A stretch of 64,000 nucleotides of DNA from Herbinix hemicellulosilytica (GTDB lineage: Bacteria > Bacillota > Clostridia > Lachnospirales > Lachnospiraceae), in NCBI RefSeq assembly GCF_002904165.1, contig NZ_CVTD020000017.1, forward strand, positions 166,137-230,136. Direction: 5' to 3'. A program made the translations under genes and the position numbers. A model generated the notes under the pieces. The model was not told where the DNA came from. It ran no database searches and was given only the letters and a program-made list of their open reading frames with translations. Below are positions 1-8,352 of the stretch, one piece after another (position 1 is the first letter of the stretch; the number at the start of each line of letters is the position of its first letter).

Positions 1-1
1 G

Positions 2-160
2 TTATTTCATCCTGAAATGTGACCAGCTACAGTAATATGTTGTCTTGCCTCTTACAATCCGCTTATATACATACTCACTGCGGTTCATATGTAGTGAAAA
101 ATAAATTTTCTTGCCACATACAGCACAAGTCTCATATTCTTCAGGGACACTCCTTTTCAT
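2..160 (-). CDS. Small phage zinc-ribbon-like protein (52 aa)
   Basis: This short gene starts at an ATG overlapping the last 20 bases of the upstream HTH gene, as is common in phage operons, and ends at TAA at 2-4. The protein has a CAVCGK knuckle near residue 12, a later histidine and a cysteine in the segment TTYYCSWSHFR, so it may form a small metal-binding fold. The tyrosine- and lysine-rich centre and the translational overlap support it being real. Function is unknown. It is the last gene visible in the leftward early operon, and the operon probably continues past the window edge. Confidence 0.55.
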   Translation of the reverse strand: MKRSVPEEYETCAVCGKKIYFSLHMNRSEYVYKRIVRGKTTYYCSWSHFRMK

Positions 161-668
161 CAGGTTTCTTTTCCCTTTTATTACGTCTTATACCGTGTAA
201 ATAAAGAAAGTTGTTTACGGTGCTTTCTTTTACGCCAAAGTAATCTGCAATTTCTCTCCGGTTCTTACCTTCAGCAACATACATTCTTGTTACTGTTTCA
301 ACTGTCATGTTTTCCGGGTACCGACTGCGACTCTTTCTTTCCGGAGAATCCGTTTTAATTATCTCTTCACCGGTTATACAGTTTTTCGCAATAACAACTG
401 GCTCAGATTTTATAAGACCCATCAATTCTTCAAGCTTTGCTACTTTCTCATTCCTGGTATTAATTAATGCGGTCCTAACAGTATCAAGTAATTTCTGTTT
501 ACTCTCTTTGCTAAGTTCATTAAGATGAATAATACCCGATCCACTTTTATAAACTACGACTTCTCCATTTTCAGACTTTGTAATAATTTCATTAAGTCTG
601 CTAATTGTATCAGCCGTATCTTTTAATTCATTCGCCCTGTTTATTGCTTTATCAATTAATCCCATCAT
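141..668 (-). CDS. Phage protein with C-terminal helix-turn-helix
   Basis: A 175-residue protein with a strong ribosome binding site (AAGGAGG, 7 bases before ATG). The first 90 residues are helical and charged. The C-terminal part (about 115-165) reads as a helix-turn-helix: a helix ending in MYVAEGKNRREIADYFGV followed by KESTVNNFLYLHGI, typical of DNA-binding proteins that scan for sites with a recognition helix. The basic tail RRNKREKK would contact the DNA backbone. It overlaps the SNF2 helicase gene by 17 bases, so it is translated in the same operon. Role (regulator or packaging factor) cannot be told from sequence. Confidence 0.6.
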   Translation of the reverse strand: MMGLIDKAINRANELKDTADTISRLNEIITKSENGEVVVYKSGSGIIHLNELSKESKQKLLDTVRTALINTRNEKVAKLEELMGLIKSEPVVIAKNCITGEEIIKTDSPERKSRSRYPENMTVETVTRMYVAEGKNRREIADYFGVKESTVNNFLYLHGIRRNKREKKPDEKECP

Positions 669-2025
669 TTTTATACCTCCTTATCCTTGCTTTAATAGCA
701 TTCATTAGTTCCTCTTGTCCTAAATCTTTACGTTCCAAGGCTTTAAGTACATCCTCATCTACTGTCCCCTCAGTTATTAAATGATGAATTATGACATTCT
801 TTGTTTGTCCTTGCCGATATAACCTTGCATTTGCTTGCTGATACAACTCCAAACTCCAGGTAAGCCCAAACCAAACTATGATATGACCGCCAGCCTGGAT
901 ATTAAGTCCATGCCCTGCACTTGCCGGATGTGCCAACAACAATCTGATTTTCCCGTCATTCCAGTCTGCTATATCCTTTGATGTCTCCAGCGTCCTGGGC
1001 TTTAAATCCTTAAACCTGTCCACCAATCGCTGATAATCATGTTTGAAATTATAGAAAACTAATACCGGTTCCTGATTAAACTCCAGGATTTCTTCCAGGG
1101 CTTCAAGCTTACCGTCATGAATATGCGTTACATTTCCGTCTGTGTTGTATACAGCCCCATTTGCTAGCTGTAATAATTTCTGTGTTAAAGCAGCAGCTGT
1201 AAGTGCTGTTATCTGCTCATCTTCCACTTGCAGGATTAGCTCCTTTTCCAGCTGTTCGTACAGTAATTTTGCCTTATCATCCATCCGGATGTAGATATTG
1301 TTATTGATCCTCTCAGGTAGCTGCAGATAATCTTCCGTCCTCATACTGATACAGATATCTGATATTTTTTGCTGTATCACCTTGTCGGCTCCGGGCTTAA
1401 GGTCCCAGGTAAAGACTGTGTATGCATTTCTACGTCCAGGTGTAAAATACCTTTCCCGGTACCCTGTAAAGGTCTTACCTAATCGCTCCCCTCTATCTAA
1501 CAGATAAATCTGCGGCCATAGATCCAAGTATCCGTTAGGTGTAGGAGTTCCAGTCAGTCCTATTACCCGTTGCATTAAAGGCGTTACTTTCTTCAATGCC
1601 TTAAACCTCTGAGACTTGTTTGACTTAAAACTGCTTAACTCATCTATCACCACCATGTCAAACGGCCATTTAGGTCCATATAAATCAACAAGCCACTTCA
1701 CATTCTCTCTGTTAATGATGTATATGTCTGCCTTCTCTTTCAGGGCATCCAGCCTTTGCTTTTGACTTCCCAAGACTTTAGATATTTTCAAATGTCTCAG
1801 ATGATCCCATTTTTCAGTTTCCCTGCTCCAGGTGTCCTCAGCCACTCGCTTAGGGGCTATAACCAGGACCTTTGATATTTCAAAGAAATCAAACATCAAC
1901 TGATCTATTGCTGTCAGTGCACATACCGTTTTGCCTAAACCCATTTCCATCATCAGTCCGACTTTAGGCAACTCTAATATTTTATTGATTGCATATACTT
2001 GGTAATTGTGTGGTACAAACTTCAT
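652..2025 (-). CDS. SNF2-family DEAD/DEAH helicase, phage type
   Basis: This 457-residue ATP-dependent DNA translocase of superfamily 2 has Walker A GLGKT at residues 29-33, a DExx-type box (VVIDELSSF) near 125, the TGTPTPNG motif III near 160, and a C-terminal helicase lobe ending in the motif VI segment NARLYRQGQ near 410. It is shorter than cellular SNF2 proteins and matches the compact helicases of Firmicutes siphophages, where they act in replication or recombination. The ATG has an AAGGAG site and lies inside the end of the VRR-NUC gene (44-base overlap), so nuclease and helicase are translationally coupled. Confidence 0.9.
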   Translation of the reverse strand: MKFVPHNYQVYAINKILELPKVGLMMEMGLGKTVCALTAIDQLMFDFFEISKVLVIAPKRVAEDTWSRETEKWDHLRHLKISKVLGSQKQRLDALKEKADIYIINRENVKWLVDLYGPKWPFDMVVIDELSSFKSNKSQRFKALKKVTPLMQRVIGLTGTPTPNGYLDLWPQIYLLDRGERLGKTFTGYRERYFTPGRRNAYTVFTWDLKPGADKVIQQKISDICISMRTEDYLQLPERINNNIYIRMDDKAKLLYEQLEKELILQVEDEQITALTAAALTQKLLQLANGAVYNTDGNVTHIHDGKLEALEEILEFNQEPVLVFYNFKHDYQRLVDRFKDLKPRTLETSKDIADWNDGKIRLLLAHPASAGHGLNIQAGGHIIVWFGLTWSLELYQQANARLYRQGQTKNVIIHHLITEGTVDEDVLKALERKDLGQEELMNAIKARIRRYKNDGIN

Positions 2026-2317
2026 GCTTAAGCTCCTTTACAAATTCTTTTGCCTGGTCCATGCCATAGATTACTTTGACGTCCACACCCATTTGCCTAA
2101 ACTGTTCTCTTTGCCACACCTGCACATTGGATAGCTTGCCGATTATCCTCTTAAGTTCCACGAAATACACCTTGCCACCAGGAAAAAGATATATCCGGTC
2201 TGGCACACCTGGATTGCCGGGGCTTATGAACTTATATGATTTACCACCAAGTTTCCTAACCTGTTCATTAAGCCATTTTTCGATTTTATTTTCAGGCTCA
2301 AAGTGCTTTTTTGGCAT
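1982..2317 (-). CDS. VRR-NUC domain nuclease
   Basis: A 111-residue stand-alone VRR-NUC (PD-(D/E)XK superfamily) endonuclease. Visible catalytic elements are PGVPD with Asp40, the strand VYFVELK giving Glu54 and Lys56, and a following helix with Gln67 and Arg70. Members of this family in phages are small structure-specific nucleases that often sit next to an SNF2 helicase, as here, where the helicase gene starts inside this one. The start is supported by GGAGGTC upstream. The gene lies just left of the GTTAC repeat cluster. Confidence 0.88.
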   Translation of the reverse strand: MPKKHFEPENKIEKWLNEQVRKLGGKSYKFISPGNPGVPDRIYLFPGGKVYFVELKRIIGKLSNVQVWQREQFRQMGVDVKVIYGMDQAKEFVKELKHEVCTTQLPSICNQ

Positions 2318-2337
2318 TTTTTGTATGACCTCCCCGT

Positions 2338-2610
2338 GTAACTAAGTTACCTAAAAACCCCTATACGCGCGCGTATGTGTGTATGCGTGTAATTAGTTAC
2401 TTATTTTTATATAAATTCAATTTATATAGATTAATTGGTTACATAGTTACAAATCTTAGTTTTATCAGTGTTTTCAAGGCTTTCAAGTGTAACCAAGATG
2501 GTTACATTTTGGTTACAGGTTACATTTGATCGGCTAACTTTTTGTAACCAACATTGATTTTGTAACCAACATAATTTTTGGTTACACTTCTGGTTACACT
2601 CTTTCGTAAC
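2338..2610. repeat. GTTAC/GTAAC iteron cluster, candidate replication origin of the element
   Basis: Fourteen copies of GTTAC or its complement GTAAC occur at 2338, 2346, 2396, 2438, 2446, 2489, 2501, 2512, 2519, 2544, 2562, 2581, 2593 and 2606; fewer than one would be expected by chance. Most copies extend to GGTTACA, with TTGGTTACA as a fuller form. They occur in both orientations, starting inside the last codons of the primase-helicase gene and running to the VRR-NUC start. An AT-rich block at 2400-2436 and an alternating purine-pyrimidine tract at 2362-2391 lie within it. The layout (iterons, unwinding element, neighbouring replication initiator gene) is that of a phage or plasmid origin. 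No long protein is credible here. Confidence 0.55.
2362..2391. other. 30-bp strictly alternating purine-pyrimidine tract
   Basis: Thirty consecutive bases alternate pyrimidine and purine, with a CGCGCGCG core flanked by TATA and GTGTGTA steps. Such DNA can adopt the Z form under negative supercoiling. It sits inside the putative origin, between the VRR-NUC start and the AT-rich block, and may help absorb superhelical stress or mark the origin. The alternation is seen directly; the structural role is inferred. Confidence 0.5.
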
Positions 2611-5011
2611 CTTTTGCCACGCCGTATATTTTAAATCTGATAGCTTTATCTGACTTCTTCCATCCCTCAATTCGTGCCATGATGGCAGCTATTTCGTAAG
2701 AGTCTTGACGTTTAAGGTCCCCTCTTTCCTTTTTGAAACACTCACACCAGATTTCAGCTATACATACCCGTTGCCGCTGAACTGTTCCGGTGTATTTTGT
2801 CCGTTCAAACTCGTCACCATGCAGATAATTCCGACGCTCATACAGGTTCATATCTTCCCAGTTTTCAGGCAACGGTGTATCCAGGTATTCTCGTATCATG
2901 CCTTCTCGTTCGTCCGTTTCCATTGCTGACTTTTGTTCTTTTTCAGCCATCTCTGTTAATTTTGCATCCAGGTATAGGGATTCCCCGGCTTTATAATAAT
3001 GCAGTGCTTCGGCCCATATCTGCAGGATCTCTTCTTCCGTCATATCCCATACTCTCAGGATTCCGTTGCCTGTCACTTTAACAGGCCAAAATCTTCTGTT
3101 ACCAGTTGTATCCCTCAAATATCCGTCCTCTGCGTTAGTTGTTCCGACAAATATACATTGCCTAAGATGCGGTGTAGCTCGCCGACCGAAGCTTGCCCGA
3201 TATATATCATTCTGTTTACTCAGAAAGCCTTTTAAGGTTTCAACCTCAGTCTTTCTCATTCCTGCCAGCTCGCCAATTTCAATTATCCAGTACCCCTGGA
3301 GTTTTTCAGCTGCAGTCTTATCCTTGGTGTCAGACAAGTTCAAGCTGTCTGAAAACCACTCCCGGCCAAGCTTTGCAATTAAGGTACTCTTTCCTATTCC
3401 CTGGGGTCCATTGAGTACCAGCATATTGTCAAATTTGCATCCAGGATGCATCACCCGGCTTATTGCGGCCACAAGTGTTTTCCTGGTCACGGCTCTGACA
3501 TATTCATTATCCTCAGCTCCCAGGTAGTCAATCAGCAACGTGTCTACCCTGGGAATACCGTCCCATTCCGGGAGATTTTGAAGGAATTCCCGGACAGGAT
3601 GATAAGACCGGTCATCTGCCACCTTAGTGACTGCTATTTCATAATTCCGGGCAGAGAAAGTGCCATAAGTCAAATCAATATAGGATACCAGCTGTGCATC
3701 GTCAGCGTCACGCCAGAACCGGCTAGGATGCTTCCAGGGGACTTCTCCTTTAATCTCTAAGCTGTCGGAAAACTGATTGAAAACTATGCCTTTAAGGTTT
3801 GGGTCATTACGAAGAATAAGAATGAGATTATTAAGGGAATTTATGATGTTACCTTTTTTATCAACTTCCAGCTGCGCAAGCCAACTGTCGTCCTTAGCCG
3901 GTTCCTGCGCGAATTCTTCAGCAGCACTCTCCAGCTTTTCTCGGCCAAGCTGCAGCTTTGTTTCAGGGTCATTCTGAATAAATTCCATCATGGCCTTGTA
4001 GCTTGGCAGCTTAGCGGTGTCTGTTTCCTGTCCGGCATCTTCGTCCAGTTCTCCGAACTTATGGATACGGACAAGGTCAAAAGCATTACACAGTTTACCT
4101 GATGCCGGGTCTGTTGCATGATTACTGTAAGCAAATTTCTCATCATCATAGATAACAAGGCCTGCAGCCGTGGAACCTTTGGCATAGGTATACCGGTTAG
4201 GATTAGCACATCTGATATATACATCAGGTATAAACTTTTCTATTGCCTCAGGTACTGTATAAGTTCTGCAGAAAGCTCCTATAAGTCCTGGCTTTAAGCA
4301 AGGGTCTCCCTGTTTTTCAGCCTGCTTTTTACGTATACCTGTAGCTCTTGAGCTCTCTGGCCAGTAGCTTGTATCTGTCCAATCCGGATATCTTGCGAGT
4401 ACCTTATCAGCACACAGAAATGGATTATCCAGATAGTTGTAATAATAATTGCCGTCAGAACTTACACTTGGCCAGTACATCAGCCTGGAAGCTTGATATG
4501 TGGTATCGTCAAAGTAGTCAATGCCGATTTCCTCAGCTACTTTTCTCGCAATGGCTTCATACTCGTCTGGAGTGACTTCCCGGTCCAAAGGAATAAGCAG
4601 CCGGTACCTTGGATTTTCTGGGCTGTGCTTGTGAGTACTATATACACAGCAGGCATAATCAGCCAGTAGCTCAAGCGTGTCAAAAAAGTCCACCGGCGCA
4701 TAGTCGGCATCCAGTGTCAATATCTGCCTGGTGGCAACACTGTCTGCTTTACGTTTACCATTGGTTAAAGTTCCACCAACAAAGCCGCCGACATCCTTAA
4801 TCCTATCCTGTTCAGCCTTACCTAGTTTCATGTACTCAGCGTATGTTTCAGGAGTAATTACCGGGTTTTTAAGCTTAGCAACAAGGCTGGACCATAGGAT
4901 TTTTTTATTTTTCCAGTTGGTCTCATAGCGGTTTTTTCCAACTGCTATTGAGACCTGACCATCATATTTCAGTTTTAATTTGTATTCTTCAAGATTAGCC
5001 ACTTTATTCAT
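2594..5011 (-). CDS. VapE-type primase-helicase (replication initiator)
   Basis: An 805-residue replication protein. The N-terminal third resembles a primase-polymerase domain, with the acidic motif LTLDADYA near residue 95 and a SRLMYWPS segment near 175. The C-terminal half is the virulence-associated E / SF3-like ATPase, with Walker A GPQGIGKST near 535, a Walker B-like IIEIGEL and the sensor region FVGTTN. It would prime and unwind DNA for the element's own polymerase. It is longer than minimal VapE proteins because of the fused primase part. The iteron cluster overlaps its stop codon. It is followed in the operon by the VRR-NUC and SNF2 genes. Confidence 0.9.
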   Translation of the reverse strand: MNKVANLEEYKLKLKYDGQVSIAVGKNRYETNWKNKKILWSSLVAKLKNPVITPETYAEYMKLGKAEQDRIKDVGGFVGGTLTNGKRKADSVATRQILTLDADYAPVDFFDTLELLADYACCVYSTHKHSPENPRYRLLIPLDREVTPDEYEAIARKVAEEIGIDYFDDTTYQASRLMYWPSVSSDGNYYYNYLDNPFLCADKVLARYPDWTDTSYWPESSRATGIRKKQAEKQGDPCLKPGLIGAFCRTYTVPEAIEKFIPDVYIRCANPNRYTYAKGSTAAGLVIYDDEKFAYSNHATDPASGKLCNAFDLVRIHKFGELDEDAGQETDTAKLPSYKAMMEFIQNDPETKLQLGREKLESAAEEFAQEPAKDDSWLAQLEVDKKGNIINSLNNLILILRNDPNLKGIVFNQFSDSLEIKGEVPWKHPSRFWRDADDAQLVSYIDLTYGTFSARNYEIAVTKVADDRSYHPVREFLQNLPEWDGIPRVDTLLIDYLGAEDNEYVRAVTRKTLVAAISRVMHPGCKFDNMLVLNGPQGIGKSTLIAKLGREWFSDSLNLSDTKDKTAAEKLQGYWIIEIGELAGMRKTEVETLKGFLSKQNDIYRASFGRRATPHLRQCIFVGTTNAEDGYLRDTTGNRRFWPVKVTGNGILRVWDMTEEEILQIWAEALHYYKAGESLYLDAKLTEMAEKEQKSAMETDEREGMIREYLDTPLPENWEDMNLYERRNYLHGDEFERTKYTGTVQRQRVCIAEIWCECFKKERGDLKRQDSYEIAAIMARIEGWKKSDKAIRFKIYGVAKGYERV

Positions 5012-5021
5012 GGCAAGCCTC

Positions 5022-5453
5022 CTAGTTTTTATGTATATAAGGCATTACAATTCCTGCACATGCACCATTTTCAATGACTTTTACTGGGCTTAGTTCAGGT
5101 TTATTAAGTGCAATTTCAAATTTGCAATCTTTATCAAAATATTTAAGGAGTTTTTCATTTACCCAGGCATGGCCGTTTTGATTAGCGATTTTTATAATTA
5201 TTTTATCATCTATACGTTTAAGCTCGCCTGTTTGCCACGCAGTCTCCATTTCAAAACCAAATAATTTATCTGCATCAATTATTTTTGTATTGGATTTATT
5301 AAGATTTAAATAAAATCTGCATTGCGGTATTCTATACATCACGTAATTATCAAGTGTTAACGCAATACTGTCATCTTTTAAGGTTGCCAGATACACCGGT
5401 TTGTTTTTCTCTAAAGCTTCCATTACTTCAGTCTGAATTTTGATATATTTCAT
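5022..5453 (-). CDS. Phage protein of unknown function (143 aa)
   Basis: A 143-residue protein between the DNA polymerase and primase-helicase genes, started by a strong AGGAGG site 8 bases from ATG. It is predicted to be mostly beta, with repeated strand patterns (YVMYRIPQCRFYLNL, KIIIKIANQNG) and the hydrophobic ending CAGIVMPYI. The ending recalls the tail of sliding-clamp proteins, and the position in a replisome operon would fit a clamp-like or accessory factor, but the length is far too short for a full beta clamp and I do not claim homology. Confidence 0.65.
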   Translation of the reverse strand: MKYIKIQTEVMEALEKNKPVYLATLKDDSIALTLDNYVMYRIPQCRFYLNLNKSNTKIIDADKLFGFEMETAWQTGELKRIDDKIIIKIANQNGHAWVNEKLLKYFDKDCKFEIALNKPELSPVKVIENGACAGIVMPYIHKN

Positions 5454-5467
5454 ACTGTTACCCCTCC

Positions 5468-7447
5468 TTAATCTTTCCTGTAGAATGGGCTCTCAAAAGT
5501 ATCTCCCTTAAGTGGCAACCCTGGAGCCCAGCCAATTTCCTGGCTCATTATTGCATTAATCTTTTCAGGAGCTTCTTTATCTTCTATAGGCACATCACAG
5601 ATAATTTCATCATGTACATGCATAACTACGTTGTAACCGGCTCTTTCTATCCGTAACAAGGCCTCTGCCAGACAGTCTCTTGCAATAGCCTGGACTATGT
5701 TTTCCACAAGTTTACCGCCATAGGTCTCAAGCCGTCCCCAGCGCTTGCTGTCTTGTTCTATCCCAGCATATGTAATCTGATCCATGCCTTTACTGTTGGG
5801 CTCTATTCTGGCGGAATAATAGGCAAGTTTCCGTCCGCTTGGCAGCTTTATAAAGAGGATTTTATTTATGTAGGAAAACTCCAAACCATGTTGTATTTTC
5901 ACTGTTCTGTGTTCCTGTATAGCAGTCTTAGCAGCTGCTTCTACTGTGTACCATAGCTTCACAATCTTTTTATTGGCATCACGCCACTGATTAACCAGCA
6001 TTGGTAGTTCATCCTGTGGTATCCCCATATCCAGGGCACCCATTGCTATCAATGCACCTACAGATCCCTGATATCCTAATGCGAGCTCTGCAACCTTACC
6101 CTTTTGCCTTAATGGACTGCCTTTTGTAATCCGATCAATTGGTACGTTAAACATTTGGCTGGCTGATGCTTCGTATATCTTTCCATGTGTACGAAATACT
6201 TCAAGCCGCCATTCCTCGTCTGCTAACCAGGATATAACTCTGGCTTCGATAGCGGAAAAGTCACTTACTACAAATCGACATCCAGGAGAGGGAATAAAGG
6301 CTGTCCTGACAAGCTGGGAAAATACAAATGGGGTTTCTCCAAATAATATTTCTACGGTTTCAAAATCCTTGTCTGCAACAAGTTGTCGTGCAAGTTCTAT
6401 ATCCGGAATTTTATTTTGTGGAAGGTTATGGACCTGGACAATTCTTCCCGCCCATCTGCCTGTTCGATTAGCACCATAGAATTGTAGGATTCCTCTTAGT
6501 CGACCATCACTACAAACTGCTTTTTCCATGGCCTTGTATTTAGCTGTTGAAGTCTTTGACATGGCCTGTCGAATTTCTAATACTCTTTTTACTGTTTCAT
6601 CTGTGATATCATCTATGAGCTTTTTGACGCTGTCTTTCGTCAGGCTATCAACGTTATGCCCAAGTTTATTTGTCAGCCATTCCTTTAGCTGCACCGGACT
6701 GTTAGGATTACTAAGACCTGTAAGCTCCTTGGCTTCCTCTGCAAGTTCAGCTTGGACTTTATCATCATGCTTGATGATTCCTTGTACAAAATCCATATCT
6801 AAACAGATTCCTCTGTCGTTCATTCTCTGGTCAAAGCACCATAAAGCCCATTCCCAGTCCGGTACAGGATAAATTTTTAACTTGTCCAGAATTGCTTGTT
6901 CTGCAATAACATCCTGCTTATTGTATTCCTTAAACAAGTCCCACTTTTCCCTGTCGTGCTGCGGCAAGTTCCGAGTCCTGCCACCATTGGATTTAGTGGG
7001 CTTACAGGGCTTACAAAAGTAATCAATCAATGATTTGCCAATCTTATTTTTCTGCTTATCTTCCGGTAGGCCTAAGGCGTTGCCTACGTCTTCCAATGAC
7101 CTAGGCAGTCCCAGCATAGCAGCGTGTACAGCTGTGCATCTCCATTGTTCTGGTGGCATATAGCCAAAATACTTACCAAGACAGGTTCTTTCAAAGTTGG
7201 CATTAAAAGCAGTTTTTATAACATCTGGGCTTAATAAAGCTTTAACAAATTCCGGATATAATAATTCAATGTCATCCAGGTCCATGCCTACTGTATCAAT
7301 TACTGTTACATCCGTATCATCATCAAATTTGTAGCCTATAAGCAGGATTTCAAAGTCAGGGGTATCGCAATAAGCGTATACCCCTGCTTCTGTCAAATCC
7401 ACGCTGCTATAGGTTTCAATGTCTATCGCCAGCGTTTTCATAAGCAT
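5468..7447 (-). CDS. Family A (PolA-type) DNA polymerase with 3'-5' exonuclease
   Basis: A 659-residue phage DNA polymerase. The N-terminus has the DEDD exonuclease motif LAIDIETYS (Asp and Glu, residues 6-14). The polymerase part shows motif A VVSDFSAIEARVISW near residue 395, the O-helix region with LALGYQGSVGAL near 445, and motif C HVHDEI near 610. No 5'-3' exonuclease domain is present, as usual for phage enzymes. The chosen ATG overlaps the stop of the DUF2815 gene as TGATG; TTG at 7450 and ATG at 7441 are alternatives. It should carry out replication of the element with the neighbouring single-strand-binding protein and primase-helicase. Confidence 0.93.
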   Translation of the reverse strand: MLMKTLAIDIETYSSVDLTEAGVYAYCDTPDFEILLIGYKFDDDTDVTVIDTVGMDLDDIELLYPEFVKALLSPDVIKTAFNANFERTCLGKYFGYMPPEQWRCTAVHAAMLGLPRSLEDVGNALGLPEDKQKNKIGKSLIDYFCKPCKPTKSNGGRTRNLPQHDREKWDLFKEYNKQDVIAEQAILDKLKIYPVPDWEWALWCFDQRMNDRGICLDMDFVQGIIKHDDKVQAELAEEAKELTGLSNPNSPVQLKEWLTNKLGHNVDSLTKDSVKKLIDDITDETVKRVLEIRQAMSKTSTAKYKAMEKAVCSDGRLRGILQFYGANRTGRWAGRIVQVHNLPQNKIPDIELARQLVADKDFETVEILFGETPFVFSQLVRTAFIPSPGCRFVVSDFSAIEARVISWLADEEWRLEVFRTHGKIYEASASQMFNVPIDRITKGSPLRQKGKVAELALGYQGSVGALIAMGALDMGIPQDELPMLVNQWRDANKKIVKLWYTVEAAAKTAIQEHRTVKIQHGLEFSYINKILFIKLPSGRKLAYYSARIEPNSKGMDQITYAGIEQDSKRWGRLETYGGKLVENIVQAIARDCLAEALLRIERAGYNVVMHVHDEIICDVPIEDKEAPEKINAIMSQEIGWAPGLPLKGDTFESPFYRKD

Positions 7448-8019
7448 CAACCCAAAAAGTCAATATCATTATCACTGTTGTTAAGGTCAGGACGGCTGTC
7501 TGCGAAATCCTCCTCTGCAGATGCTCTGGCCGCTCCAAGCGGTTCTCCATCCTCAAGTTTCTGCACGTTGTTTAGTCCAACAGCAACACCTTTGTTTCCG
7601 TTGCTATTAAACGGATAGAAAGTAATGCTAGCCCTGCCATAACAGCCAGAATATACCTCTGTTGCGTCAAGGATTTCATTCAGGTCCTTATCAACAACAC
7701 CTGGCTTTTGAACGCTGTTAGCGTTTAAGAAATAGCAGCCTGCATACTCTGGTGCTTCCTCTGCTCTTTCAGCGTCGCCATCACGAAGGGGGAGTTTAAG
7801 ATTAGCAGGACGCTTACCTCCCCATTTTGACGAAATACCGTCCTGAATAGCTGCTTCTATTGCAGCCTTAATCTTGCTTAAGGTTGTCTTGTCCTTCTTG
7901 TCAATCAACAGACAGATGCTATACTTAGCATCCTGCCCCTGCTGAAAAGCTCTTGCATTGAAAATGTTCACATAACTGAATCTTACCTTACCTGTGATAA
8001 CCTTTGTTGAATTACTCAT
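7447..8019 (-). CDS. DUF2815 single-stranded-DNA-binding protein
   Basis: A 190-residue protein of the DUF2815 family, which is regarded as gp2.5/SSB-like. The conserved opening GKVRFSYVNIFNAR, the SSKWGG segment and the GCYFLNANS and GCYGRASITFYPF strands are visible. The C-terminus is acidic and ends in a short hydrophobic tip (NDIDFLG), the usual tail by which SSB-like proteins recruit partners. It is directly upstream of, and overlapping, the DNA polymerase gene, which fits a partner role at the fork. Confidence 0.88.
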   Translation of the reverse strand: MSNSTKVITGKVRFSYVNIFNARAFQQGQDAKYSICLLIDKKDKTTLSKIKAAIEAAIQDGISSKWGGKRPANLKLPLRDGDAERAEEAPEYAGCYFLNANSVQKPGVVDKDLNEILDATEVYSGCYGRASITFYPFNSNGNKGVAVGLNNVQKLEDGEPLGAARASAEEDFADSRPDLNNSDNDIDFLG

Positions 8020-8034
8020 ACTTAATTCCTCCCT

Positions 8035-8298
8035 TTAAAATTTATTGAAAATCTTGGGTATTTCACTTTCGTAGTGGTTTTTAATCACCTCATTTTTTTT
8101 GCTATGCAATGTGGTTGTAATCCCATCGTGTTTGACCTCGCTTTCTTTAAATTCCCAAAGTAAATTGCAATAATCATATTTGTCACATTGATGGCATGAT
8201 AATAAAAAATATGACATTCCATGTGGACACGTTTCTTTTGCTTCTTTCTGTGCTTCTTCATGGCTAAGTATGCGTTTGATTCTTATTGTTTTAGGCAT
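8035..8298 (-). CDS. Phage protein with cysteine cluster (87 aa)
   Basis: A small protein whose centre carries CPHGMSYFLLSCHQCDKYDYC, a likely zinc-binding cluster (four cysteines plus a histidine). I chose the ATG at 8298 because GTGAGG lies 9 bases upstream as a ribosome binding site; the upstream GTG that adds five residues is part of that site. It lies between the DUF2815 and DUF2800 genes in the early operon. Function unknown. Confidence 0.6.
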   Translation of the reverse strand: MPKTIRIKRILSHEEAQKEAKETCPHGMSYFLLSCHQCDKYDYCNLLWEFKESEVKHDGITTTLHSKKNEVIKNHYESEIPKIFNKF

Positions 8299-8352
8299 TG
8301 TATTCAGCCTCACTTTACTCTAAATATTGATATAAACCACCATCAAAGTTGT

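Noticed and set aside
2431..2670. 79-residue frame on the minus strand across the iteron cluster
   Set aside because: Its sequence (CNQK and CWLQ repeats) is only the translation of the GTTAC repeats, and it overlaps the primase-helicase gene in another frame. No ribosome binding site.
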